The notes: generated by a model not told the origin, from the letters alone. Positions 21,449 through 32,365 are shown, numbered from the stretch's first letter. The stretch is 64,000 bases of DNA from Cervus elaphus (GCF_910594005.1 NC_057845.1:4808001-4872000); one strand, 5' to 3'. Translations and numbers: made by a program.

Positions 21449-21940
21449 CATTCATTCAGGAAGGTTTGATGAACCAAATTGGGCAGAAGTCTGGGAGGAC
21501 CCAGTGTTGGTAAGGGAAGCAGCGGAGATGAAAGGGCAGGCTGAACTCTCTAGCTTCTTCCCCAGCTCTTGGATACACCATCTAAAGACAAACACCAGAG
21601 CACCTTGGTGGTCCAACAGGCCACCTCATCCTCTCTGAGCGCCCTCTGGTGTTCTGAAGTCATGACAACAGAATTCATTCAACAGTCCAAAGGTCTGTCT
21701 GTCTGACTTCATCCAAAGGTCTGAAGTCACTCACAGTTTCTTCCTTTAGAAAGCTAGAAGAACTCATCTGTTAAGAATCTTCCAACTCTCCAAGGACACG
21801 GAGGTAGCAGTTCTGAACTCAGATCTTAGTTTACTTTCCCAACTGCCCCAGCACTGTTTCTAACCTCGAATCTTGCTACTATATATACAAAGCTTGTCCA
21901 TATTCCACTAACTTTCCCCACACTCTCACATCAAGCCATG

Positions 21941-21975
<35 letters not shown>

Positions 21976-22095
21976 AATGCAACTCTGACTCCGGTTTCTG
22001 GGCCCATTGTGAGAGCTGGGTTAGTCTCTACAGCCAGTTTCTCAGTCCTGGTCCTGGACTGACATTGACATGCGGTCCTGGTCATTCTTGGTGTG
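21449..22095. other. Unique DNA with a CA microsatellite
   Basis: Only the CA run at 21942-21972 is recognisable. Confidence 0.5.
21942..21972 (+). repeat. (CA)n microsatellite
   Basis: About 15 uninterrupted CA units, long enough to be polymorphic. Confidence 0.95.
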
Positions 22096-22278
22096 GGCGT
22101 CCCAGGTGGCACGGCGGTAAAGAATACGCCTGCCAGGGCAGGAGATGCAAGAGATGTGGGAAGACCCCCTGGAGTAGGAAATGGCAGCCCACTGCTGTAT
22201 CCTCGCCGGGAAAATCCCACGGACAGAGGAGCCTGGTGGGCTACAGCCCACGTGGCCGCAAAGAGTCGGACACGATGA
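22096..22278 (+). mobile_element. Bov-tA SINE
   Basis: 'ggcgtcccaggtggcacggc' to 'gagtcggacacgatgag'. The B-box area is damaged ('gatgcaagagatgtgggaag'), so the internal promoter is probably dead. Confidence 0.92.
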
Positions 22279-22674
22279 GGATGCACAATGCAGCTCCTCC
22301 TCGGGGTGGGGGTGTCCCGTGTGTGGGGGACATTCTGCAGCACCCCTGGCCTCTGCCCACGCGATGCCAGTAGCGTTTCCTCCCCAACGTGACAGCCAGA
22401 GATGTTCTCAGGTGTTGTCCAGTGTACGTGAGGGGTAAAAATCTCCCCGTTGATAACACAGTTCTCCTTACATTAAAAAAAAGTATCTTTCACTCCATGA
22501 AAATGAAGTCATCCATCATAGAGTTCTCTTTTATTTTGGCTGCCATACTTAATCTATTTTTGCATTTTTAATTAATCAGATTCTAACTTATTATGATACC
22601 ATTGGTCCAATTAACAGAACACAATTTTCTTCTACTGTTACAATATAAGCCTCTATGATATGTGTCAAACACAT
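22279..22674. other. Unassigned unique DNA
   Basis: No feature recognised. Confidence 0.5.
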
Positions 22675-22850
22675 GTGTATATACATGTATTAATAGTCAC
22701 TATACATATATTTAATATATATGTATTATATAATATATACAATTTGTATAAATATGTACGTATAACTATAAATACATATTATAAATATACATATGTGTGT
22801 ATACATACATCATAATATATATTTTAATTACATATTACACATATATTTAA
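22675..22850. repeat. AT-rich imperfect (TA)n/(TACATA)n block
   Basis: About 175 bases almost entirely A/T with alternating TATA, ACATAT and GTATAT words; capable of cruciform or hairpin formation. Confidence 0.85.
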
Positions 22851-22907
22851 TGCCACAAATTTATTATTTATACTCAAAAATTATTTCCAGGGCCTTTATT
22901 TTATTCC

Positions 22908-23022
22908 AGAGTAGGAAATGGCGACCCACTCCAGTATTCTTGCAGAATAACCCCATGGGTCCTGGCAGGCTATGGTCCATGGGGTTGCAAAAAGTAGGAC
23001 ACAACAGAGCAAGCATGCACTT
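22908..23022 (+). mobile_element. Bov-tA 3' fragment
   Basis: Body only: 'gtaggaaatggcgacccac' to 'gcaagcatgcactttttc'; a short deletion follows 'tattcttgcagaat'. Head absent. Confidence 0.88.
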
Positions 23023-23628
23023 TTTCATATAGTTTCTTATTAAATTCTCAAAATAATCCTACAGGCTAGACATTACACTCCTTGATTGTTTTCTCCATAT
23101 TTCGACATTAGAGGGACTGAATGTCCTGATCAAAGTGACCGAGGGGAGGAACTAGTTATTGATGGTGTCCATTTCCACAATTCAAAGCCAAGTACATGAC
23201 CCTTCACCCTTCACGCCCTTGAGCTTGGCTGGCAGCCGTGCATCTTGTCATCTTGCGCTGCGACACTGGGTGACCACCGAAGATTGCTGTGACTAATAGC
23301 CAGTGGTTTTAGCGAGTGGCAGTAGCAGCCAACATAATTGGAGAGCTTGCTCTGTACGTGGCAAGGAGCTAAGGCCCCGTCTCACGTCAGCCTTACAACA
23401 GCCCCACGAGGGATAAACCATTATCACTATTTTGTGGCTTAGGAGATGCAGAAGCAAAACGCTGAGCAACTGCTGGGCCTCCCTCCCGTGAAGGTGCCTC
23501 CTGGCTCTCTGTAATTCTTGGCTGTCAGATGCAACCGCCAGCTCCCTAGCTAATAGCCACACATCCTTGGAAGAGGCTGTTTCGACAGTTGTTTTAGTTC
23601 CTCAAACTGTCACCTAATTGGTTTTATT
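23023..23628. other. Unique DNA, possible MIR core
   Basis: 23320-23460 ('ccttacaacagccccacgag', 'attatcactattttgtgg') looks like a badly diverged inverted MIR; the rest is unassigned. Confidence 0.4.
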
Positions 23629-24026
23629 TCAGTTCAGTTCAGTCGCTCAGTCATGTCCGACTCTTTGCGACCCCATGAATCGCAGCATGCCAGGCCTCCC
23701 TGTCCATCACCAACTCCCGGAGTTTACTCAAACTCATGTCCATCGAGTCGGTGATGCCATCCAGCCATCTCATCCTCTGTCTTCCCCTTCTCCTCCTGCC
23801 CTCAATCTTTACCAGCATCAGGGTCTCTTCCAATGAGTCAGCTCTTCACATCAGGTGGCCAAAGTATTGGCATTTCAGCTTCAGCATCAGCCCTTCCAAT
23901 GAATATTCAGGACTGATCTCCTTTAGGATGGACTGGTTGGATCTCCTTGCAGTCCAAGGGACTCTCAAGAGTCTTCTCCAACACCACAGTTCAAAAGCAT
24001 CAATCCTTCGGCGCTCAGCTTTCTTG
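23629..24026 (-). mobile_element. BovB LINE 3' end
   Basis: From 'ttcagttcagttcagtcgc' to 'gcgctcagctttcttgat'. Its truncated inner end abuts directly the T-rich tail complement of a CHR SINE, with no spacer. Confidence 0.93.
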
Positions 24027-24211
24027 ATATTTATTTATTTATTTGGCTGTGCCACGTCTTGTTGTGGCATTCGGGATCTCTTTTCTCGGTTTCTGCAGGC
24101 GAACTCTTAGTTGCTGCATGTGGTATCTAATCCTATGACCAAGGATCGAACCTGAGCCCGCTGCCTCAGGAACACAGAGTTTTAGCCACTGGACCACCAG
24201 GGAAGTTCCCA
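24027..24211 (-). mobile_element. CHR-type SINE, short copy
   Basis: Begins with four TTTA units (tail complement), then 'ggctgtgccacgtcttg', and ends 'ggaccaccagggaagttcc' (head complement). Confidence 0.88.
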
Positions 24212-24520
24212 GTTCCCATAATTGTTTTCTGTCTGTATAGATCTTGCATGCTTTCTCCTAAGCAGTTATATTACATTTTTAGAGTGAAAACCCACTCTGG
24301 AGGCTGCAACAATTGTTTCATTTCCCTGATTGATAAGTAGCTTATCGTCTACATCCATATCACTCTGAACATGCCCAATCTCATCTGATAAGTGTTTTGT
24401 TATAGTAATAATGATAGTAATCATAGGAGCAGCAATGGCAGAAAAGCTGACCATCATAATCAGGAAACTCAAGCTCATTTTATTAAAAATGGAGAGGAAC
24501 AATTTTACTGTAATGGTGGA
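24212..24520. other. Unassigned unique DNA
   Basis: No feature recognised in about 310 bases. Confidence 0.5.
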
Positions 24521-24625
24521 GTATTAGTCTCCTAGAGATCTTGTAACAGAGTGTCACAAAATGGGTGAGTTAAAACAACAACAAAAAAAGCTATTATCTG
24601 AGAGTTCTGGGGGCTGGAAATCTGG

Positions 24626-25677
24626 AATAAACTGTGGAAAATTCTGAAAGAGATGGGAATACCAGACCCCCTGACCTGCCTCTTGAGAAACCTATATGCA
24701 GGTCAGGAAGCAACAGTTAGAACTGGACATGGAACAACAGACTGATTCCAAATAGGAAAAGGAGTATGTCAAGGCTGTATATTGTCACCCTGCTTATTTA
24801 ACTTATATACAGAGTATATAATGAGAAACGCTGGACTGGAGGAAGCACAAGCTGGAATCAAGACTGCCGGGAGAAATATCAATAATCTCAGATATGCAGA
24901 TGACACCACCCTTATGGCAGAAAGTGAAGAGGAACTAAAAAGCCTCTTGACGAAAGTGAAAGAGGAGAGTGAAAAAGTTAGCTTAAAGCTCAACATTCAG
25001 AAAACTAAGATTATGGCATCTGGTCCCATCACTTCATGGCAAATAGATGGGGAAACAGTGGAAACAGTGGCAGACTTTATTTTTTTGGGCTCCAAAATCA
25101 GTGCAGATGGTGATTGCAGCCATGAACTTAAAAGACGCTTACTCCTTAGAACAAAAGTTATGACCAACCTAGACAGCATATTAAAAAGCAGAGACATTAC
25201 TTTGCCAACAAAGGTCCATCTAGTCAAGGCTATGGTTTTTCCAGTAGTCATGTATGGATGTGAGAGTTGGACTATAAAGAAAGCTGAGCGCCGAAGAATT
25301 GATGCTTTTGAACTGTGGTGTTGGAGAAGACTCTTGAGAGTCCCTTGGACTGCAAGGAGATCCAACCAGTCCATCCTAAAGGAGATCAGTCCTGGGTGTT
25401 CATTGGAAGGACTGATGCTGAAGCTGAAACTCCAATACTTTGGCCACTTGATGGGAAAAGCTGACTCATTTGAAAAGACGGTGATGCTGGGAGGGATTGG
25501 GGGCAGGAGGAGAAGGGGATGACAGAGGATGAGATGGCTGGATGGCATCACCGACTCGATGGACATGAGTCTGAGTAAACTCGGGGAGCTGGTGATGGAC
25601 AGGGAGGCCTGGCATGCTGTGATTCATGGGGTCGCAAAGAGTCGGACACAGCTGAGTGACTGAACTGAACTGAACTG
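24626..25677 (+). mobile_element. BovB LINE, 1.05-kb 3' copy
   Basis: 5' truncation at 'aataaactgtggaaaattc', 3' tail of four ACTGA units. Carries the largest intact piece of BovB ORF in the window (see the pseudogene entry). Inserted into the MaLR LTR; target duplication not evident. Confidence 0.95.
24782..25522 (+). pseudogene. BovB reverse transcriptase C-terminal half
   Basis: 246 codons open. YADD (catalytic motif C) is encoded at 24893-24904, residue 38; then come thumb-like sequence and the C-terminal domain with MYGCESWTIKKAE and ELWCWRRLLRVPWTARRSN. Upstream in the same frame a TGA at 24743-24745 replaces the Trp codon found in the sister copies, and motif A is missing owing to truncation. 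Not functional, but recently open. Confidence 0.88.
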
Positions 25678-25687
25678 AGGGTCATAG

Positions 25688-25895
25688 TAGAGGCTTCCCT
25701 GGTGGCTCAGGTGGTAAAGAGTCTGCCTGCAATGCAGGAGACTTGGGTTCAATCCCCAAATGGGGAAGATCCTCTGGAGAGGGGAATGGCACCCCACTCC
25801 AGTATTCTTGCCTGGAGAATCCCCGCAGGCAGAGAAACCTGGAAGGCTACAGTCCATGGGGTCACAAAGAGTCGGCCGTGACTGAGCACGCACGC
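25688..25895 (+). mobile_element. Bov-tA SINE with exact 10-bp target duplication
   Basis: AGGGTCATAG at 25678-25687 and 25896-25905. The left copy overlaps the last bases of the BovB tail, so the SINE landed at the BovB 3' end or just beyond it, after BovB. Confidence 0.95.
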
Positions 25896-26344
25896 AGGGT
25901 CATAGGCCCTCAAAGGCCTCTCCTGGAGGACCCTTCCTTGCCTTTCCCAGCATCAGTGGGCGCAGACACTCCTTGGCTCATGGCAGCGGCACTCCAGGCT
26001 TTGTCTCCGTCTCCACGTGTGTTTCCTTCCCTGAGTCTGTCTTTGTGCAGTCACCTGGTAGTCTTCTCTTTTTTCACTGTTGCTTTTTTCTTCCTTTTTG
26101 ATTGTCTTCTTATAAGGATTAAGATTCCACCCTACTCTAGTATGACCTCAGCTCAGCTAATTCCATCTGCAATGACTCTAGTTACAAATAAGTCACTTTC
26201 TGAGATACTGAGAGATTGGAATTCAACAAGTTTTTTTGAGTGGGACATAAAATTCACCGCAAGCAGGAAGTATTAGGGCTCATCTCTAAATCTAACAGAT
26301 TATGCCAGCGACCTTGCAGTGTTTGGCATGTTTGGGGATAATTA

Positions 26345-28502
26345 AAGACCAGGAGCTGACTGTGGCTCAGATCATGAACTCCTTATTGCCAAATTCAGAC
26401 TTAAATTGAATAAAGTGGGGAAAACCACTAGACCATTCAGGTATGACCTAAATCAAATCCCTTATTATACAGTGGAAGTGAAAAATAGATTTAAGGGACT
26501 AGATCTGATAGACAGAGTGCCTGGAGAACTATGGAAGGAGGTTCATGACACTGTACAGGAGACAGGGATCAAGACCATCCCCAAGAAAAAGAAACGCAAA
26601 AAAGCAAAATGGCTGTCTGAGGAGGCCTTACAAATAGCTGTGAAAAGAAGCGAAGTGAAAAGCAAAGGAGAAAAGGAAAGATATACTGATTTGAATGCAG
26701 AGTTCCAAAGAATAGCAAGGAGAGATAAGAAAGCCTTCCCCAGCTACCAATGCAAAGAAACAGAGGAAAATAATAGAATGGGAAAGACTAGAGATCTCTT
26801 CAAGAAAATCAGAGATACCAAGGGAACATTTCATGCAAAGATGGGCACAATAAAGGATATAAATGGTATGGACCTAACAGAAGCAGAAGATATTAAGAAG
26901 AGGTGGCAAGAATACACAGAAGCACTGTACAAAAAAGATCTTCACAATCCAGATAAATGACGATGGTGTGATCACTCACCTAGAGCCAGATGTCCTGGAA
27001 TGTGAAGTCAAGTGGGCCTTAGGAAGCATCACTACAAACAATGCTAGTGAGGGTGATGGGATTCCAGTTGAGCTATTTAAAATCCTAAAAGATGATGCTG
27101 TGAAAGTGCTGCATTCAATATGGCAGCAAATTTGGAAAACTCAGCAGTGGCCACAGGACTGGAAAAGGTCAGTTTTCATTCCAATCCCAAAGAAAGGCAA
27201 TGCCAAAGAATGCTCAAACTACCGCACAATTGCACTCATCTCACATGCTAGTAAAGTAATGCTTAAGATTCTCCAAGCCAGGCTTCAGCAATATGTGAAC
27301 TGTCAACTCTCAGATGTTCAAGCTGGTTTTAGAAAAGGCAGAGGAACCAGAGATCAAATTGCAAACATCCGCTGGGTCACCGAAAAAGCAATAGAGTTCC
27401 AGAAAAACATCTATTTCTGCTTTATTGACTATGCCAAAGCCTTTGACTGTGTGGATCACAATAAACTGTGGAGAATTCTGAAAGATATGGGAATACCAGA
27501 CCACCTGACCTGCCTCTTGAGAAACTTGTATGCAGGTTAGGAAGCAACAGTTAGAACTGGACATGGAACAACAGACTGGTTCCAAATAGGAAAAGGAGTA
27601 CGTCAAGGCTGTATATTGTCACCCTGCTTATTTAACTTATATGCAAAGTACACCATGAGAAATGCTGGGCTGGAAGAAGCACAAGCTGGAATCAAGACTG
27701 CCGGGAGAAATATCAGTAACCTCAGATATGCAGATGACACCACCCTTATGGCAGAAAGTGAAGAACCGAAGAGCCTTTTCGTGAAAGTGAAAGAGGAGAG
27801 TGAAAAAGTTAGCTTAAAGCCCAACATTCAGAAAACAAAGATCATGGCATCTGGTCCCATCACTTTATGACAAATAGATGGGGAAACAGTGGAAACAGGG
27901 CAGACTTTATTTTGGGGGGCTCCAAAATCACTGCAGATGATGATTGCAGCCATGAAATTAAAAGACACGTACTCCTTGGAAGGAAAGTTATGACCAACCT
28001 AGATAGCATATTGAAAAGCAGAGACATTACTTTGCCAACAAAGGTCCATCTAGTCAAGGCTATGGTTTTTCCAGTAGTCATGTATGGATGTGAGAGTTGG
28101 ACTATAAGAAAAGCTGAGCACTGAAGAATGATGCTTTTGAACTGTGGTGCTGAGGAGACTCTTGAGAGTCCCTTGGACTGCAAGGAGATCCAACCAGTCC
28201 ATCCTAAAGGAGATCCTGGGTGTTCATTGGAAGGACTGATGCTGAAGCTGAAACTCCAATACTTTGGCCACCTCATGCGAAGAGTTGACTCACTGGAAAA
28301 GACCCTGATGCTGGGAGGGATTGGGGGCAGGAGGAGAAGGGGACAACAGAGGATGAGATGGCTGGATGGCATCACCAACTCAAAGGACATGAGTTTGGGT
28401 AAACTCCGGGAGTTGGTGATGGACAGGGAGGCCTAGCGTGCTGCAGTCCATGGGGTCACAAAGAGTCTGACACGACTGAGTGACTGAACTGAACTGAACT
28501 GA
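26345..28502 (+). mobile_element. BovB LINE, 2.16-kb copy, longest in the window
   Basis: Starts after the endonuclease domain ('aaagaccaggagctgactg') and ends with three ACTGA-type units. Covers linker, whole reverse transcriptase, C-terminal domain and 3' UTR. Several frame breaks show long inactivity. Confidence 0.95.
26406..27870 (+). pseudogene. BovB ORF remnant: linker and full RT core, broken by frameshift and stop
   Basis: Frame 1 (26406-26960, 184 codons) is the Lys-rich linker and ends at a TGA where an extra A shifts the frame ('gataaatgacgatgg'). Frame 2 (26968-27540) carries RT fingers/palm with GFRKGRGTRDQIANI and motif A FIDYAKAFD at 27421-27447, ending at TAG 27538-27540 where sister copies read Gln (CAG). 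The frame continues with YADD at 27727-27738, then breaks near 27870. No endonuclease. Confidence 0.88.
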
Positions 28503-29065
28503 GGGTGAGGAAGCATTTGAGACATTGGCCTGTTTCCATCAACATTCAAGAAGGAAAGAAGTAGAAATTAACAGAAACTGTCCCTTGCTTCCCATCCCTC
28601 TGTGAAACAAAGAGGCAGGTTTGTTTGGCGAGCAAATGGGCATAAATGTTGCAGGAATGGCACACACCTGGGCGATTTGACCCAGTTGGTGCTAGAGCCA
28701 GGTACATGGTTATGGATTTCTTTTCTGGTAGCTGGATACAGGATGGACATACTATGCCTTTTCTGTACTGTCTAGCTGTTCCTATCAGACACCCACTGCT
28801 CTCCTGGATTCTCCCCAGATGGAAACAGTCACAAATGCTGATTTCAAAATGGAGGTAGTAAGGCTCTTCACCGCTGGGCCAGAAGCATTCACCACCCAGC
28901 ACAGCCTTTGGTAGCCACACCGTCATCACTTGACTGTCTGTACTGCCCGATGGCAAATTCTCTTGCCCGCCCGTCTCAGTGGTGTGGTAGCTGCCAGGGC
29001 CTCCCACCTCCTAGTTCACACTCTTGTGTTGGCCTGCCATACGAGTCACGTTGACGTGTGTGGGT
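28503..29065. other. Unassigned unique DNA
   Basis: A 153-codon minus frame (28546-29007) lacks any recognisable motif. No repeat recognised. Confidence 0.45.
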
Positions 29066-29271
29066 GTATGCTCAGTTGCTCAGTCTGTCCAACTCTTTGT
29101 GACCCCATGGACTATAGCCCACCAGGCTTCTCTGTCCATAGGATTCTCCAGGCAGGAGTACTGGACCAGGTGCCATTTCCTTCTCCAGGGGATCTTCCTG
29201 ACCCAGGGATCAAACCTGTGTCTCCTGCATTGGCAGGTGAGTTCTTTACCACTGAGCCATCAGGGAAGCCC
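29066..29271 (-). mobile_element. Bov-tA SINE
   Basis: Minus-strand copy from 'tgctcagttgctcagtctg' to 'gagccatcagggaagccc', all parts present. Confidence 0.95.
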
Positions 29272-29279
29272 TAATGTGT

Positions 29280-29685
29280 AGCCAGAATAGTTCAGTGTGA
29301 TATCTGAGGCCAGGTCATAAAAGTTCTTGAGGCTTCTCCCTTCACCATCTCTGGCCGGAGCCAGCTGCCACACTCTGAGGACACCCAGGTAGCTTGTGGG
29401 CAGCCCAAAAGGGAGGATGTCCCACCAACCACCAGCATCATTTGCCAGGCATGTGAGGGGCCCCCTTGGAAGCAGGTCCTCGAGCCCAAGTCTAGTCTTC
29501 AGATGACTGCAGCCCCAGCTGACATCTTGCTGCAATCAGGTGAGAGACTCTGAGGCAGACCCACGCTGCTAAGCTGCTCCAGAGTTCCTGGCCGACTGGC
29601 ACTGCAAGGTGAGAAGCGTTTGTCACTGTGTGAAGCTGCTAAGTTTTAGGGTGTTTTGTTACATGGGCGTGGGTCACTAATACAG
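29280..29685 (+). mobile_element. MaLR-type LTR (MLT1-like)
   Basis: 'cttcagatgactgcagcccc', 'agctgacatcttgctgc', 'gctgctaagttttagggtg' and the end 'cactaatacag' are MaLR words in sense orientation. The left end is blurred and the LTR may begin before the adjacent Bov-tA. No AATAAA visible. Confidence 0.6.
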
Positions 29686-30482
29686 TTACCCACAATGCCA
29701 TGAGGCAGGTAGAACTGCGTTCACCGGTGAGAAAATACCCCTCAGGGTTGCAGTTAGAACCCAAAGGGCCCTTTCCAATCTAAAGGACTTCAGCAGAGCA
29801 GAACCCCTTTACTATGAGGCTGTGAGGTTTAGTCAGTCAGGGCCCGGAGCACCAGGTAATTTTCTAAATCCTAAGTAAGTAGCCAACTGCAAGCTCTGAG
29901 CCAAAGGAGCTGCGTCCAGGCCCAGCGGCGGAGCTTGGCCTACCACCTGGTAATTATGTTAACGACTCAGAGGCACATTGGGAGGGTCGAGACCAGGGTA
30001 TGCAGCACTTGCACTGGGGTTCTCCTAGGGAGGACAGCGATTTTCGAGGAACATGTATATGCTGCCTGGAAGGCGGGCAGCACAGATCCTGCTAGAAGCT
30101 AGGGCTGACTCCAGCAGGGATGTGAACCCATGCAGGTGGAGGTGGGCAGCCAGAGGCAGGGGGAGAAAGGGCTGGCAGGCACCATAATCTGTAATGTCGC
30201 CCTCAAGCACGGAAGCCAGCTGGGGGTTCCGGCTCACCAGGAATGCATTGTCAGGCCTGTGGTGGCTCCGCCCTGTGATGGGATGACCCTGACTCTAGCA
30301 GGAGGCTCTGAAGGCCAGCAGAGGCCCTCTCGAGCTCCTGATGTCCCTTCACAGACTCCAGACCACACCCATCGTGAGAAGGGACAGGGGTGTCAAGTGG
30401 CTTTGCATAAACGAGGTTTCACATGCGAAAATCGTTCTCCATCAGGAGCTATGCCCTGTGAGCACTTTCTCTGCTGAGCTGA
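29686..30482. other. Unassigned unique DNA
   Basis: 29690-29760 faintly resembles an inverted MIR. A 115-codon frame at 30130-30477 has no family signature. Confidence 0.45.
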
Positions 30483-30560
30483 TTCTCAAACTAGACTATG
30501 CATTAGAATCATCTGTCAGAAATGCAGATTTCAGGTGCCCACCCCAAGTAGCTCTTAGTT
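30483..30560. mobile_element. MER5A-like fragment
   Basis: 'tgcattagaatcatctgtc' followed by 'gcagatttcaggtgcccacc' matches one half of MER5A. Confidence 0.5.
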
Positions 30561-30684
30561 AACCCAGAAAAGTGGTTCTTGATTTTTTTTTTTTCAAAAC
30601 TGCTCCCACAGTTTAATTTGCAAATAAGTCTGGAAACCAAACCTGGACCCAAGGTGGGTTACTTAGGAGCACTCTGTCTCTGGG

Positions 30685-30735
30685 CAGTTATTTAACCTGG
30701 CTCAGCCTTGCTTTGCCCATCTGTAAAATGGGAGT
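30685..30735 (+). mobile_element. MIR SINE 3' fragment
   Basis: 'gttatttaacctggctcagc' then 'cccatctgtaaaatggg', the MIR core end in sense orientation. The next LTR begins immediately. Confidence 0.6.
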
Positions 30736-30736
30736 T

Positions 30737-31108
30737 GTATTACTTTTCTAAGGCTGCTTTATGAAAACTGTTGACTGAATGACTTAAACCACAGAAATTC
30801 ATTGTCTCACAGTCCTGAAAGCTAGAAGTCCAAGGTCAAGGTGTCGGCAGGGTTGGCTTCTTCTGAGGCCTCTCACCTTGGTTTACAGCTGCCTGCCTTC
30901 TCCTTGTGTCCTGTTGTCTTACCTCTGCGTGCGTCCTTGTCCTGATTCCCTTTCCAGCCACACTGGATTGGGGACCCACCCTCATGACCGCATTTTAACT
31001 TAATTACGTCTTTAAAGGCCCTATGTCCAAATACAGTCACATTCTGAGGCCCTGAGGGGTTAGGAGTTCAACCCAGGAATCTGCGGGGACACAATTCAGC
31101 TGTTAACA
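30737..31108 (-). mobile_element. MaLR-type solo LTR (MLT1-like), TG...CA ends kept
   Basis: Starts TGTATTACTTTTCTAAGG and ends CAGCTGTTAACA; inside are 'ctcacagtcctgaaagctag', 'acccaccctcatgaccgc', 'ccaaatacagtcacattctg'. Antisense counterpart of the LTR at 20498; about 370 bases. Confidence 0.75.
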
Positions 31109-31576
31109 GAGGTAATATGGTCATTGTGAGGGTTAATCAGATAGGACACTTGATGCTTGGGGTGTTTGATGCAATCAGGAGTTGCAAACTCTTGTTTTCC
31201 ATTCCCTCCAATTTTGGTGGCACTAGATGGAAAAATTGCCCCTGAGCAGTGGGTGACACACAGGAAGACTGGACTTTTCTTTCAGGCACTAATCCCCTTA
31301 AAACATCTGGTCTGCCCCCGCCCCCACCCCAAGAGCCGGTGCAAATCCACCCGCGGGAGCTGCTAGCAGCTGCGGAGGCCATGGGCCTGGTTTCCCGGAA
31401 TCTGAGCTTAACACTTAAGACTGAGCTTCTTTTCAAAAGAGCTGAGGGCTCAAGCACTTTGTCGCACCTAATCCTTTTTCAGAAGGAGGCAGGCGCTTTC
31501 ATGCAGCCAGAGTCCTCTCTGTGGGCCTGCAAAGGGGCCTGGAGTTTTCCCCGCTGGGTCTCACCCGCTTCCCCCG
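31109..31576. other. Unassigned unique DNA, partly GC-rich
   Basis: 31310-31400 has a cluster of C/G words and a few CpGs but is too short for an island. No repeat recognised. Confidence 0.45.
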
Positions 31577-31791
31577 CGTCCCAGGTGGCTCGGCGGTAAA
31601 GAATCCACCTGCCAATGCAGGACACCCGGGTTCGATCCCTGGGTCTGGAAATGGAGAACCCACTTCTCCCCTGGAGAAGGAAACCCACCCCAGTATTCTT
31701 GTCTGGGAAATCCCATGGAGAGAGGAGCCTGGCGGGCTACAGTCCACGCGGTTGCAAGAGTTGGTCACGACCTAGTGATTAAACCACCACC
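31577..31791 (+). mobile_element. Bov-tA SINE at the edge of an L1
   Basis: 'gcgtcccaggtggctcggcg' to 'cacgacctagtgattaaacc'. A small internal duplication around 'ggaaatggagaacccacttc' makes it slightly longer than usual. Confidence 0.93.
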
Positions 31792-31792
31792 A

Positions 31793-32365
31793 GCAATATT
31801 CCATTGTCTGTGTGTGCCACGTCTTCTTTACCCATTCATCTGTCAGTGGGCACTTAGAGGGGACATTCCTTTGTGAAAATTGAAGTGTAGGTGAGTGTTT
31901 CAGATGTACAGCAAAGTGACTCGGTCACGCATATATATGTATGTATGTTCTTTTTCAGGCTGTTTACCTATTCTCCAGACAGTTGTGTGTATCTGTTAAT
32001 CCCAAGTTCCTAACTGAACCCCAAACTTTCCACTTTGGGGACTCCCCTGGTGGCGCAGACAGTAAAGAATCCACCTGCAATGCAGGAGACATGGGTTCCA
32101 TCCCTGGGTTGGGAAGACGCCCCGGAGGAGGGCATGGCAACCCACTCCAATATTCTCGCCTGGAGAATCCCATGGACAGAGGCGCCTGGAGGGCTACATC
32201 CATGGCGTCGCAAAGAGTTGGACACGACTGAGCGACTTTCACTTTCCACTTTGATAACCAGAAGGTTGTTTTCTATATCTGCTAGTCTATTTCTGTTTCG
32301 TACATAAGTTCATTTGCATCATTTTTTTTAGGTTGCATATATGAGTGATATCAGAGAAAGACACA
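31793..32365 (-). mobile_element. L1 LINE 3' end (ruminant type) split by Bov-tA
   Basis: Left block 31793-32037 ('aatattccattgtctgtg', 'acagcaaagtgactcggtc') and right block 32241-32365 ('atatctgctagtctatttc', 'catatatgagtgatatc') are consecutive antisense L1 3' UTR segments. Confidence 0.82.
32038..32240 (+). mobile_element. Bov-tA SINE with exact 13-bp target duplication, nested in L1
   Basis: ACTTTCCACTTTG at 32025-32037 and 32241-32253. All SINE parts present, tail 'gactgagcgactttc'. Probably one of the younger insertions. Confidence 0.96.

Larger units (their letters stand above)
24521..26262 (-). mobile_element. MaLR-type LTR (MLT1-like) split by BovB and Bov-tA
   Basis: Left part 24521-24625 ('gtattagtctcctagagatc', 'gggggctggaaatctgg') and right part 25906-26262 ('tgacctcagctcagctaat', 'ctgcaatgactctagttac', 'aaattcaccgc') are the two halves of one antisense LTR. 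The two younger insertions fill the gap. Confidence 0.65.

Noticed and set aside
27860..28390. 176-codon minus-strand frame
   Set aside because: Antisense shadow of the BovB copy at 26345-28502.
26345..28502. Active autonomous BovB
   Set aside because: Endonuclease domain absent, a frameshift near 26955 and a stop at 27538-27540; not capable of movement.
28546..29007. 153-codon minus frame considered as a gene
   Set aside because: No domain, no conserved neighbour, and another frame over the same bases gives an equally plausible peptide; likely chance.
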